64,000 bases of DNA, taken from NCBI RefSeq assembly GCF_027744825.2, contig NC_071347.1, forward strand, positions 9,609,501-9,673,500. The letters are read 5' to 3'. Both the position numbers and the translations under genes were made by a program. Positions 25,201 to 41,094 of this stretch are shown one piece after another. How positions within the stretch are numbered: the stretch's first letter is position 1; each line of letters opens with the position of its first letter. The DNA is from Synchiropus splendidus (lineage: Eukaryota > Chordata > Actinopteri > Syngnathiformes > Callionymidae). The notes under the pieces were generated by a model that was not told the DNA's origin, did not search any database, and was given only the letters and a program-made list of their open reading frames with translations.

Positions 25201-25898
25201 GATGAGCAGACTGTGGTGCTGTTGATGTATAGATGTATAAATGTAGTAGATATTTAGAGACGAGCGGAAAAGCTGCAGTGAGAGAAATGGTGGATAATTT
25301 TGATTCTTTTAATCTGCACTGTCAGCCGTCGCTAAGCCATCTGGGACACTGCCGGAGATTACACATACTGATGCCCACCCCTCCGCCCCCCTCTCACACC
25401 ACCATGCAGTTCTGTATTTCCCTCATGAAAAATCTTGGAGACAGCCAGTAGCATCAGAACTGGACAGGAGAGATCAGATCATTTTACTGTCACAGTCTGT
25501 TGTGTACTCTGGTTTCAGCTGGGGGAATATTGAAGTATTAATTATGGAGGTTTCTAAAAATCCATCAACAAATAACCAAGGATTTGGAGCACTGCTTCAC
25601 CGTGCATCTTTGTCTAAGCATACGTTCTATTCTTCCTCTAAGGGGCGATCTTGGAGGACTGGTGCTGGACATGTTGTTCACCTGGGCCCGTAGACAAGAG
25701 AACTCAGGTCCTGGCGCTCTGAAGAGGCTCGTGGACGCCATGGAGAAAAGTGAAAGGAAAGACATTGCAGATGAGATCGAGGACATCGTCATTCTAGGAA
25801 GGGAAAAATACAATGAGTCCATAAAGAGAGTCGGGCTTGAGGGTGAGGGCTCGTCTCGTGCTGAGACACGGCAGCAGACAATCTCAAGTGTGACTTAA
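19268..25898 (+). CDS. pidd1: p53-induced death domain protein 1
   Basis: Scaffold for the PIDDosome: it binds RAIDD and caspase-2 through its death domain, and acts in NF-kappaB and centrosome-number signalling. Fifteen exons join in frame: 19268-19871, 19946-20359, 20419-20571, 20638-20704, 20848-21043, 21116-21265, 21352-21525, 22465-22612, 22875-23022, 23089-23239, 23326-23449, 23557-23672, 24142-24249, 24423-24616 and 25643-25898. The total is 3003 bases, about 1000 residues, against 910 in human. Order: a Ser/acidic-rich amino terminus (1-150), leucine-rich repeats (about 190-375), two ZU5 domains (about 415-535 and 540-680), UPA (about 690-840) and a death domain (about 866-950). The second self-cleavage site HFSWYWLWYTT is intact, with Ser684. 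The first reads QFSWF, with Ser538, instead of HFSWF. I chose ATG 19268 because an in-frame GTG just upstream is not a likely vertebrate start. Confidence 0.94.
21526..22464 (+). other. pidd1 intron 7 with probable repeat content
   Basis: The longest pidd1 intron after the last one, about 0.94 kb. The stretch at about 21,565-21,660 ('ggtggtctcaaacttgcagcc...') has the wording of a degraded hAT-type repeat. I could not place its right end and saw no exon. Confidence 0.4.
24617..25642 (+). other. pidd1 intron 14, splitting the death domain
   Basis: About 1.03 kb between the exon ending ...MEYRYK and the last exon starting GDLGGLVLDMLFTW, so the intron falls inside the death domain. No repeat or RNA gene was recognised. 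Confidence 0.75.
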
Positions 25899-27150
25899 CC
25901 TTTGTCAGGTGTTTCACTCTCTGCTGTTTAACAAAAACTGTTACAGACTGCTGAAAATGCTTTGCACTAAAGGCCAGTTTTGTTTTTTGTAAGACAGCAC
26001 AACAGAACTGGAATGATGCTTTTTTTGTCTTTTTATGTAAATGATTTGTAGCTATTTATTCATCTTATCAATGATATTATGTGCCAATGTTTAAAAACAT
26101 GACTGCCTTTCTTTGACATGAGTCACATGTCTGAGGACGCATTTGTCTTGGACTATGGTTTGTATTCTAGCACATGTAGAGCTAGAAAAGCACTCTGTGA
26201 ATGCAGACCTGAGACACGCCACTCATTTGCATCCAAACTGTGATTTTGTTTTTAACAGTATCATTGTCCTACATGCATTTTACCAATATATTTCATGTTA
26301 AATATTGTGAGTTTAATGAGTGCACATGGACAGCAGATGGCTGAAGTGCTACAGAGTACTGCACATTATAAACGCAAAGAAGATGTTGCTTTGTAGGAAG
26401 TGAATTAGAAAACCGTAGATAAATCTCCTTTTAATCGCCATTGTTAAATCATACAATAACTTTGCATTTTATGATGTGTTAAAGCACTTTTTCTATCGAT
26501 GGGTTTTGCACTCCTTATTTCTCATTATATGCAGAACATTCCAACACAAAAAGCACAGATTCTTTAGATTTTGTATAACGTGTCTAAAGAAATACTGAGT
26601 ATAAGATTAGTCAATGTTTTTTGAAAAGAAAGAAAATCTAACAGAAAAAGCAATCTGAAACAATATGCGTCAGTTAAATGAATCAGAACCCTTTACCCTT
26701 TACGGCTCTACTTCATCTGCACAAGAGAGCATCAGTTGACTTTTATACGACAGAGAACGGCATCTGAGTGATGAGTGACTCATGTTCTGCAGCAGCATCA
26801 CCATCCGTCAGTATGTAACATTTACATCATATATGAGAAGAAAAACAAACATCTATCAAGCGCTTTGGAGCTGAGAATGTATGTTGACCTGAATGTTTCC
26901 TGAAGTCATTCATTCATTCTTGCTTTCATTCATTGTCATTTATTCATAATGTAATAATGAATTCCCTCCTAATTCTAATGTGCCACAGTGCTTCAACCAG
27001 AGTGATTCAGAACTGCACTGTTGTGATTCGCCGGCCTCTGCTTGTCCTTCCCTTCCTCAATGCTTGTGCTGCATTTTTCTATTTTCGTGTTCAAGGTCAT
27101 CAGGTAGTTCAGTGACGCCATGATGACGTAGAATACCCGCCATCCCCATC
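25899..27150. other. pidd1 3' UTR and intergenic sequence
   Basis: A+T-rich DNA after the pidd1 stop codon. I did not find a canonical AATAAA in a convincing position, so the 3' end of the transcript is not placed. No other gene is seen. Confidence 0.5.
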
Positions 27151-27159
27151 AGCCTCACC

Positions 27160-27440
27160 TTTTACACAGCTGCTGCTGCAGTACTACTACTAGCCGTGTG
27201 GGGCGCTGCTTTCTCCTTCCCTGTTTTTCCTCCTGGTCCTTCTCCATCGCTGCCCCCCCTCCCTTTTGCTCTCAGCCTGCCTTCACTCCCACCTCCTTCA
27301 ACCGACTCAAATGCTAGTAACACCGGCACGTTAGCGCTTGGGAAGAGGCAAAGCAGCGCCACCATCCTCGACAACCGCACCGGAGAACATAACGGGACGC
27401 GGCGGCTTGAGGTACGTCACCGCGGATGATGCTGGAGATA
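27160..27440 (+). promoter_or_regulatory. Possible promoter and untranslated first exon of slc25a22
   Basis: A locally GC-rich stretch with CpG sites and TGACGT (CRE-like) motifs nearby ('gatgacgta' near 27,123 and 'gtgacgttt' near 27,468). It ends with a good plus-strand splice donor, CTTGAG|GTACGT, at about 27,411. Because slc25a22 has an untranslated leader ahead of its start codon at 35,236, this is a plausible first exon. That link is inference only. Confidence 0.35.
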
Positions 27441-30400
27441 CTCGCTGAAATCCACCTGACAATAACGTGACGTTTCGGTACTTGATAATTTCACACCACC
27501 TCGTACTTTTGCATGTATAATCCCGAACATTTGAATATGTGTAGTATTTATACTCCACGTTCACATGCTTCTGATATTACTACGCTTCCGGCGTTACACA
27601 TCAAACTATTGCGAATCATGAATTATATTTTAGTGAAGCGTGTGTGAGCGCGCAGGTGATACTTCGGGTGACCTTTTTTTTATTTTTTCTGTCCTCATAC
27701 ATCTCATATCATTTTACATTATCACCGTGAAATGACTCCCTTCCTCGGCGGCAGGCGGCACCGCGGCTGCCTCCTGCCGGTGTATGCTTCCGCTGAGTGA
27801 GAGGGATTATTTAGTGGAGCGTGCTGGTCCTTTCACAGCTTCACATTAGGAAAAGACAGTGACTTCGGCACCGATAATATCACCTCTGTGTTGCTGATTT
27901 TAGTCTTCCTGCATCAAGCCATATTTCTATACAGTGATGAAATGTGCCTCACTGTATATACACATGTACAAAATGATCATTTTGTTGTCTTGCTGTGGTG
28001 TGGTGAGCCTGGCTCAGTGGTTGTTGGCACCTAGCTTCAGCGAAGGGTGTCAGGGTCACTGAGAGGATTCCACTGTTCCTTGGTTTCCCTAATTGCGGGT
28101 GCGTATTGGTTTAAATTATATGATTCTGTCTTGCTGTATTATCAAGCTCCGGAGTCCTGCAGCTTTGAAATTATTAATGAGGCGAGTCATTCCTTGGTGT
28201 AGAGTGACATCCTGTCCTCTTCTATAGACGCGAAGGACTGTCTGTACAGAGAATATAATCCCGACGTGCGTTCAACGTCTTACAACCTTAACAATTATAA
28301 TTCTTGCAGTTTATTAAAACCACCCCGATATTCTTTTCGGCCTCATTGAGGGAGTGCAAGCAGCGTATTGATCCAGTGCAAATGAGCGTCCGCTGATAGT
28401 CCTGGTTTAAACCATCGAAAGGTCAATCGCCTTTATTGACACTGTGAAAGTGTCCTTGAGGACAGTAAGGTACAGTTAGTCCCCACATTTGGATGTGGGA
28501 CATAAACCATTGCTCCCTTGTTTTGGAGCTGTGCAATATTTGGATCCTGCGGAAGATTAAATGGCAGTTTTGTGGAAGCAGTTGGCTCAGTTTCCATTCA
28601 TGTAACCATCATCAACGGTTAATCAGTTGTTGTGGCACGTGCCAAGCAGGATAAACTTGTGCCCATAAATCCTGATGAATGTAACCAATCTGGCGATCAC
28701 ACCAACCCACCCCACCCTTGTGTATATAGTAAGTTGTGTCTGCGTGAATGTGTGCTCCAAGATGTTCGTAGCCTTGTGGCAGCTGCCGAAAGAGGTGGCA
28801 GAGATGTTATGTGTTTATATTTCCGGTAAGATCACCATCTGGTGCCATTGTTGTGATGTGTTTTTTTACTTCTTTTTTTGGGAGAATATAGTCAAGGTGG
28901 GGAGCAGTTTTTGCCTGCGGCAAAACCCTGCATGTGTTGATCACTGATATGATCCAAGTCAGACAACCGCATCTGAAATCTTTAGTGAAAGGCACAATCT
29001 AATGACACCAATGCTGACTTTGAGTCTGCGAACCGTATTATCCTTGAATTAAAATTGCTTTTGGAAGTATAATATTAAACCAAAGTCTTCCAGACACTCA
29101 GATTGTCACACACAGCAGAGCTGCAGACCACGGATTGCCACTATGGTCTCATCATAGACGTTGATGCAACTGCAACTTGATGAAACTGCGTACCAGGCCG
29201 GTCCACTTCTGTGAGCACGCCGTGCGTTTACATCAAGTGTTTTCAGCAGTAAATTGTCTACCGCAAGTTATCGCCCATTCCAAGTATTTACCCATCAAAA
29301 TTGCCACGATAGGCCGTTCATATTATTTCATTATTTCACTGACAAGTACATAGAAAAACATAATACACACCCAACAATGTGCAGTTGTGTATCAGCAAAC
29401 ATGTAATACCTTTGCGTATAAGGGAATTGTATATATATATAACATATTTTTGGAGTAGTAATACTTATTTTTAGTAATGCAATAGTTCTGTTACTTTCAG
29501 AGAGCAAATTCATTTAGCATCTAAATAAAACTAATATTTGTCAGATTTTTAAATTTGTTCGTCACCTCTTTAGGTAAGAAGAAAGTTGCTGCAACGACAT
29601 TTGAAACAATGACTTATCTAATCATATTCTCCCACACTGATCAAGGTGTGTCTTACATTATGACCCATGTACTACGGAGGAACATTTCATGGCTGCCCAG
29701 ATGACTGCAAATATACTGTATGCAATAGGCCGTTGCAAGTAGCAGTTGATCAGGATTAATAAAGTGAGCCTATGTGAAGCCCAAGGGTGGTCCGGAAATG
29801 TCACTGCTTTATTTAATCATAGTGCATGTTAGTACAGAATGGAGGACGCCATGTTGCTGTGTGAAAATCAGGCAGAGTCACTGTAATCCGTAGCTTTGAA
29901 CTGGACTCTTCAGCTTCAGTGTGAGTGAGGAGCACCAGGTGACATTCAAACCGATTGGTCATACCTGTGGCAACAAGGGAGGAGCTACCCGCCAGTCCAA
30001 CACAGAGGCCGCATTTTTCTCTTCTGGGAAGCTCCTATTTTTTTCTGGTGATTGCTACAATGCGTAATTGTGCTGGTAAAACAGCACCGACAAGAACCTG
30101 ATGCCTCTGTCTTAGTGTGCTACAGCGTTTCAATCGCTCTAGCGGGAGCAAATACGGAGCGACGAGTTGGTGTATAATCCTGATGCTGCAGAGCTGCGCA
30201 GATAGTAATCTGATTTATTCCTCACAACAATTTTCATCCCTTGTTTCCGCTTTACGATCTAAAAATAGATGTAATGAATCTTTTAAAGGGCATCATAACT
30301 TATCCAGATGTGTGGTTAATTGTGAGGATACACAGCTGTGAGTTATGCAATGAAGGGGGAATAGGAGGAGCAGCTGATGTGATAATTGGCCACACGGTGT

Positions 30401-30862
30401 ATTCCAGGCTGGTGATTGGTCCTGTGACTGATGGCTACAACACTCCCATAGCTATTACTGAACACTCGGGTGGACAGATTGATTTGCCGTGTCTCCTCAC
30501 GTGTCGATAATTTGGTTTAGTGCCGCACAAGTGTGCGTGTGTCGGTTACACTCAGTGGCTCAGAGTCCACAGAGAATTTATCAGGATCATTTCATGCGAG
30601 ACAGATGGACAAGGGTGTCAGAAGGCAGTCTTCTTCTTCACCAGCCACAGTCACGTGATGGACTTCTGACTATCACAGTGGTCCAGTGCTATAGTTCACA
30701 CCCCCTCATTGTTAGGCAAATTCAGCGACTGACGGTGAGGTACCGTGTTTGCCTCTGGAGGAGTGGATAAGGCGGTTGTCCCAGTCCAGGTAGAGTCATT
30801 TTTTATTGAATTGAATGTCATCCTTATAAAAAAAAGAAGAAATTCATCCTCAACCTCAATTC

Positions 30863-30881
30863 TATATATATATATATATAT
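30863..30881. repeat. (TA)n microsatellite
   Basis: Uninterrupted TA dinucleotides over about 19 bases in the presumed slc25a22 first intron. Confidence 0.9.
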
Positions 30882-32525
30882 TAAATTCACCTTTTTGATT
30901 GTAAAAAAACAAAACATATTTTTTGCTTTTCCCTGCTATGTTTTAGTAGTTTATTTTTAAAAGCAAATGTTTTTGCCCATTGTGAATTGATTTTAATCGC
31001 AGAAAATTCATGTCATTGTGAAAACAGTTCAGCGCATGGTTTCTGTTTCACACCTTGTTATGCGTATGCCATAACCCGTTATGTACTATAACGGTTGCTG
31101 ACAATGCTCTGCTGAAGCCATTATCACTGGTAGTAATCCGTTTTCAAGTGTGTCCGGTGGCTAATTAAAGGGTCGGGGTCAGAGTCTAAAGTTCTGCAGT
31201 GCAGGTTTATGTCACAGTCCTGCTGTCTGTTGTTCATTGGTGCTTATCTGCGTCCCAGAAGAGAACTCCAAATTTGACCTGCCAAAGTTTGCCTGACGCC
31301 CCTCAGAGTGGTCAAAGTGCACATTCACGAGAGGCATTCAATTGCACATTGATGTCACTTGACCATTAGCTTCACAATTTTAGGAGCAGTTGAAGACAGC
31401 TGACTAAAAATTGAGTTGAAAAGTGGTTTTGTATTCACTGCTGAGCCGTGTTACGTTTTGTGTCTGGGGTAATGAGTGTAGAATTGCTGCTACAATTTAA
31501 TATTACAAAAGGCTAATGTGAAACAGCGTATCTTACTGCTACGACTAATCCACAGGGACAATATGAGTGAATTTTAATTATTGAGGTTCTGTGTAGTAGC
31601 CACATCTTTCAGCCCCTAACCAGTTAAACCTAATTTATAACTCTGAAACTGTAGCTATTTAAAATCCTGGCTGACCTTCATATTTGCTGACGGTCTGGTG
31701 GAGAAGCGCTTCAAGTGGATGTGGAGAGTGTCAGTATTAAATCGACAAACCACTATATTGCCACTTGCTTACACTGTAAATTGGCGACACTGAACGCAGA
31801 AATATGGTTGGGAGGAGTAGCCACTGTGGTGGCTGCTGACCACTCATACTGAGTTGATGTGACTGGGCAGGCTATGACTCCAGGTCATACCAAGGACCAG
31901 CTGTACGTTGGGATGTCAGTGTGGTCCTGCTGAGCTGGAGATGATGTTGGAAGCTGCAAGGGATGCGCTTGTGAAGGGTGACTCATGAGAGGGAACACTG
32001 CTATTTACATCACATACATCCAGCAGTTACCGGAACCTCCCCCAAGATTTGTCGCACTGGGAGATTTTCTGCTGAAATGAAATGCTTTATTTGCTTTCTG
32101 CCTCATCTATTGTCCAACAAACTAAATACTGATCAACTGCTATTGATGTGTCTGCCGGGAACCGAATGTCAGAGGTTGTTATTGTTATTATCAGTCATCG
32201 AAATTCACGGCTAATGGGAAACAAGTGGATTCGGCTCAGGCAACGATATGTTTGTCATGCTTTTGCCTTAAAGTTGAGGCTCTAGTTAACAAATATATTG
32301 CTGTACTTTCAGCATGCAATACATTAGTGACTGAGGAATTTGTGATCAGTCCGTGTTGTTTGTGGGTTATTTATTTATTGTTTCTGTTTATTTTATTTTA
32401 TTTTATTATGATTGTTACTGTCATTATGTTTTTGACCAAACCTTTTCCAAAGCACTTTCCTACTTGGTGGGAACCCCACTGACCATGGCAATAAATCTGA
32501 TTCTGATCATTATACATCATATAAC

Positions 32526-32660
32526 AGATAGATAGATGGATACTTTAGTGTTCTCCCAGGGAGAAATTCACATAACAAGCAGCATGGACACTGTAAAGTA
32601 AAAAGTACGAAAGACAGTTTGTGCAAAATGGCTCTAAACAAAATAAAAATACAAATATAG
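32526..32660 (-). mobile_element. 3' tail fragment of a teleost LINE
   Basis: 'gatagatagatggatactttagtgttctcccagggagaaattcac' resembles the common fish LINE tail 'gatagatactttattgatcccgaggggaaattc', which ends in GATA repeats. In this orientation the element would lie on the minus strand, with its 3' end at the GATA side. Only the terminal part is present. The assignment rests on a remembered motif. Confidence 0.5.
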
Positions 32661-35102
32661 TCACTCCTCTATCAGGATACGTATTTCCCTGCAAAACAGT
32701 GTAGTTTTATTTCTGCTTTCATTTTTGGATTTTCTTTGTGTAGTTTTATACTACCCCAAAAAGTGACCCTCTCATTGACATGTACTTTTCACGACTAACT
32801 GGGGTGTAGTCTTTTTTTAAGTGAGATTTGGCTGCTTTGGTTGATGCTCGTGTCAGACTTCAGTTATCACCATTTGTCCCAGAGAAAACTCTTCTCTTGT
32901 CCGTAACAATAGCGACACAAGAATACATCCCGTATAAACAGGACTTTTATACTAAATAAATTGCATTTAAAAACAAACCATGTGATTTAGAACTCCAATA
33001 GCTCATGACGTTTTTCCTCCTCAGAACATGTTGTAGATGGTTTTCTGTTGTCCTTACCATTTCAGGCATCTCAATGTGGCCTTGTTAATGTTGATGTTCT
33101 GCGGTGCATTTAATAACAGTGAGGTGGGTTCAAAGACCCCCAACCATATGAGGATTATTGCATTTCTTTCATGTATAAAACCACAGAAAGGAGTGTGTTA
33201 TTTATTGCTTTGTGCTACATATACTTTTAGACATCATTTAGAGAAGCTGTTTTGTGAAGACAGCTGGCTTGAGAGGAGCTGGTCTGCAGCGACTGAGGCC
33301 AGCTGACTGACCTGTTCCACACTCCACATCTATGATAGTCAATGGGGGGTCTCGAAGTACATCCAAGTCCAACAAACCCGAGCAGCTGCATGCAGCCTCC
33401 ACCAGTAATCTGAACACTAAACATCTGCACATGCTGTGCAGCGCGTCTCTACGCAGTCGCCGGGGAACCGTGGATGTTTGCTGTTGTGGACCTTTCGCAC
33501 ACACTTGCACGTCACAAATGAGCTCTCAAGTCAGCAGAGATCTCCGTTGGAGAGTCGTGACTCGTGACTGAGGCAGAGGGAGGGGGAGGCAGGAGGTGGG
33601 CCGCACATGCCCGAGCAGATTGCGATAGGTGGATGGAGTGGGTGGAGAGAGATGAAAGAGGGGAAGCATTTTTATCATTGAGGGCAAATAAGCAAATAGG
33701 GCATCTTCAAACACGCAAAAAATAATGGCGACCCAGATGCTGTCCTCCATGTGTCAGCAGATTATGTTTCAAACATGAGTGTTCAAGGACGGGATGCATG
33801 AGAAGGGAAGACTACCTCTGCACGTGCTGCGCTGCAGCTTTAAGATGGATTAAATGACAAACATGGTGGGAGATTAGTGTGCAAATAACACTCTGAATCG
33901 AAGTAACTAAATATTGATTGTGGGGGCCTTATATTGTCATGTTTGGGTCCATGCTGTTTTAGGTGTTGTCAAAGCAAAAAAGGCAGTTTAAATGTTGAAC
34001 TAGGCTCCCAGTTACACTCCTTATGACTCTGTGTGGTGAATCAGTGTTTTGGAGATGATGTTACTATTCAAAGCTCACTCAGCAATTTAACAATATCCAG
34101 CTGGTTATCTTCGTTTCTGCTGTGCTTTTGTTAAAAATAGGAAAATCATATTACACTCAGGCGTAATACCCTTTTATCCTTCTGACCCTCTTTTATCTGA
34201 GGCCGCTATTTGTTTTGGGTCAGTACACATCTGTGGAAGGAATCTGTTCTGTGGATAGCAGCAATGTAAGTAGTCCCTTAGTAAGAGGTAGTCAGGCATG
34301 AGCATGGCGATTTTACACCTTTTTAAAAATGACAAAAAAATAACCAGAGAACCCTTTACATTACTAGGAATGCCACGTGTTTAATACCTAACAACGCTTC
34401 AAAAAATAATACCCAAAGTACCACAACAAGCAATATGCAATCAAATGATCTGTTAATTTAGGGGGGTGTTGAACGCCCAATAATATCTTTTGCAATTTTT
34501 CCCTCATTTACATTTACTATGGGGCCACATTATATACTGTGACAATGTGCGGGGGAGTCAAGCTAAAGGAACAAGGAAGAGCAATATTATTAAATGTAGC
34601 CTCTATTTGATTTCTTCAATATTTCAAAATAAGAATTAATTTCATAATGACATTAGATTCCTTAAATGTGTTTTTTCTGATATGTTATTTCATTTTTTAA
34701 ATAAAAGATTCTCAGTATGAATCATAACTATGGTGGAAACATGATAGTAACATTTTTTTCTCCAATGCATTTTATTTATTTATTTTGTGGTGCAGGAAAT
34801 AAGATGATTACAAGAATTCAAACCATTTTAATTTAAGAAGAACAGCAAAAGAAAATAAATGCATAAAACAAATCTAAGTTATATTTAGAATTTGTAATGA
34901 ATGATGAAAACAATGAAAACATTTTTTTTAATAGTTTGGTACTTGAATGGGCTGTATATGATCCACATGACACTGTGGCCATGTGAATGAAGTGAAGCGT
35001 GTATAGTCCAATAATCAGTCAAACAAGCCGTTATTGGTGTGATCTGATCTGGAGAAACATTTCATCTTGTTCATCTGCATTTATTTATTTGTTTATTGTC
35101 AG

Positions 35103-35235
35103 ATTTGAATCACAATAACAAGCACAAGAAAACTGAGAAGACGCCGCATCATCCCATCCAACCTCCCAGCACACGTGCAGCAGAAGAAGAGACAAGCGAC
35201 AAGTTAACAGAGTGAGGAGACCGGGTTTGAGATAA

Positions 35236-35255
<20 letters not shown>
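35103..35255 (+). other. slc25a22: slc25a22 exon carrying 5' leader and start codon
   Basis: A splice acceptor (TTTATTGTCAG) precedes 35,103 and a donor (CAG|GTGAGA) follows 35,255. The exon holds about 133 bases of leader and the first 20 coding bases, MADKQI plus part of a serine codon. The acceptor shows that at least one untranslated exon lies upstream. Confidence 0.65.
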
Positions 35256-38546
<3,291 letters not shown>

Positions 38547-39185
38547 GACGTCTCTCTCCTCTGCCTTTCCCGCCCATAACACATTTCACCAATCACCGAA
38601 GGATTGATTGAATTCTGGAGGAGTAGCTTTTACGGTGTTCCTGGTCCGATTGCGGCCGACCAGAAGGTTTTGTTTGAAATGGCTGAATGTTCAATGATTT
38701 TATTTAGAGGGAGCCTTTGTTTACCAAGCTGCCTGCAGGGGTGAACCTAATTTCATGCTCAGCAAGCTGGCTGGATATGAAGCCACAAATATCAGTGAAG
38801 TTAATATCAGACAATAATAAGGCGTGTCACACGCTGCCATCGATTGCTCCGGGGTATCAATTTTAGCGTATAACACTAAATCATTCCTTTCTTATTCGCA
38901 GCTCTGAGGGGGCTTTCACACTTGAAAGGCACACCGAGGTCATGACCGAAGTTCATGGTATTTAAAAATCGTTCTGAAGTCACTCTTTCGATCAGACTGG
39001 TTTTCTGAGGAAACATCAACCTGAACTCATCACCTTTTCCTCCCAATCTGACGATTGAACTGAGTGGTTTTGTACAGCTTCTTCTCTGTGTCTGTGCTGG
39101 TGACAGACCTCTAGACTTTTATTATTCCCCCCGTCTACGATCTTTGGACTATCAGGGTCCTCCCCGGGATTTTTTCTCAGCATAC

Positions 39186-39340
39186 AGCAGGGTCTCAAAC
39201 CAGTCCTCGAAGGGGTGGTGCAGCTTTGTGTTCCAACCAAAACATGCACACATAGGTTCACTTGTCAAGTGTCAGCTGAGACAAGCAGCCCCAGACTGAC
39301 AATCAACCCACCACAGTCTTAAGACACTTGACTGAACAGT
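39186..39340 (+). repeat. hAT-like interspersed repeat fragment
   Basis: 'cagggtctcaaaccagtcctcgaaggggtggtgcagctttgtgttccaacc' closely follows a repeat wording common in fish genomes ('...ggtcctcgaaggccggtgtgggtgcaggtttttgttccaacc'). The left end is near 39,186. The right end is a guess. Confidence 0.5.
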
Positions 39341-40790
39341 TTATTACCCCTCGCAGTGAGTGACATTGCGAGTCGCACTTCACTACATGTTGACAGAACC
39401 AGCTGAAAAACTCCTGTGCAGATGGGGCGAAATCTCAGGTGGTCAAAATCACCCTGCTAAAGCCCTGGGGAGAACCCTCATACTGAGGAGAATGATTACC
39501 ACTCTTGTTCTTTGTCTGGACTCAACTTTAGAGATGACAAAAAAGCTGTCCAGCCACTATTCCACCACATAGAGACAGTTGAAGTGGCTCTAATTGGGTT
39601 GCCATAGGCGTTCTGTGCACTATGAGGAGGAAAGAAAGAAGAAGAAGAAGAACAGAAGTTCTGTGGGATGTCCCTTAGGAGAGGGAATCATGTTTGCTCC
39701 CAACAACCCTGTCCAAGTTCCGTCTCTTAACTCTGACCTCCGCCTGGTGGAGGAATCGATTGACTTCTCCCTACAAAGTGGGTTGACAAACCAGAACATT
39801 TTCAGAACTATTTTTTATTCCGCTCACTACTATATTTTCCCCATTCTCCAAAGCCGTCTTCTACTCTGACCCCTAGCTATGGACTTTCGGTCACGGCAGA
39901 AAGACGAGCCAAAAAGCTCAAATGAGCTTCCTCTGGGTTGGTGTTTCTCTCAGAAACTGTTTAAAATTCCAAGCTGTGCGGGTTTGAAAGCTCTCTTAGA
40001 AGTTGAGTCAGCAAAAAAAAAAGCACATTCCATGACTTAAAACAACATTTTAGGGCATTACATTGAAGTATGTGTTCAATATATTACCGAGCCTTAAATG
40101 TTATTATCATTTGCTTAGATTTGTGTGTCAGGGAATGTTTACTGCTAAGACACACGAGGATCTATGAGCAGACACATCCCTTCCTGTAAGTGACTGTCAT
40201 GAACTTGGCCGTTAAGTTCAAGAGGAATGCAATTGCCTGGGCTCTTGAAGTGGATCAGGTTCCATGAGATATTTTGCAACACCACAATGCTTGGGCTCTT
40301 TGCCCTGTGTGATGATGGAGCTTTCCTGTAAACGCTAACCAGATTATAGCACACCTTGGTGTAAGCAGAGGCTACGTTAGCTCGGTTTTTAATCAGATTG
40401 GTTCTGACTCATCCAGTGATATCCACAGCAGGTTTTGGATAATGATGGATCAAAGGCATCACGGGGTGAGTTGGAGCCAGGCGGGTTGTAGTACTCAGAC
40501 AAGACAATGCACTGGAGAGTTGCGAAGTAGAATCGATGAAACACAGTTTTGCTTCATTGAACTTAACAGAAGTACAATAAGTGTTGAGCTCCTTCCCTCC
40601 AACTGAGATGAGGAAACACGTAAGAGCTGCTTTACTGAAGGTGCTTACACTTATCTTCTGAATCCTGGGGAGGAGATCATAATGGGGATGGAATGATGAT
40701 GTAATGGGTAGAAACACAGTAATTGTGAGGTCGATCATGGAATGCATTCTGGTGATTGGTCAGTAAAAGAGCCTTGTCCTGACCTGAAGG

Positions 40791-41094
40791 CACTGGTGTC
40801 AAATTCTAGGCCCAGGGGCCAAATCTGGCCTGCCAAGTCAATTTATGTGGCCCCCAAGAGCTTGAAGAAAAAAAGGAGACTCATGTTGTTATCATGACCC
40901 ACGAAGGTCACCGCGTTTCAAGTTTCATTATTTGACAAGCTGTTTTGTTGCAGGCTCGGCTTGTCAATATCACAGTTCAACTTCCACCAAAGTCCACCAA
41001 AAATAGTGATGCAAGGAGTGTCAGTTCTAGACGGATTTATGAAAGTTGATTCTGCTTGGATTGGTCCCTTGTGTGTTGGAGTTTGACACCCCTG
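40791..41094 (+). mobile_element. hAT-type MITE of about 304 bp
   Basis: The left end CACTGGTGTCAAA and the right end TTTGACACCCCTG are inverted repeats of one another with two mismatches. The interior starts 'ggcccaggggccaaatctggcc', a wording I know from non-autonomous hAT elements in fish. There is no coding capacity. The eight-base target duplication is no longer recognisable. Confidence 0.7.

Larger units (their letters stand above)
27441..35102 (+). other. Long gene-free stretch, probably slc25a22 intron 1
   Basis: About 7.7 kb without a convincing exon. It holds a TA repeat at 30,863-30,881, a GATA-flanked LINE-tail-like sequence at 32,526-32,660, and a very weak SINE-like stretch near 28,010. 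The open frames here are short and show no family signature. Confidence 0.5.

Noticed and set aside
28005..28075. SINE- or tRNA-like stretch (TGGCTCAGTGG resembling an A box)
   Set aside because: No convincing B box follows at the expected spacing and no poly(A) or repeat tail was seen.
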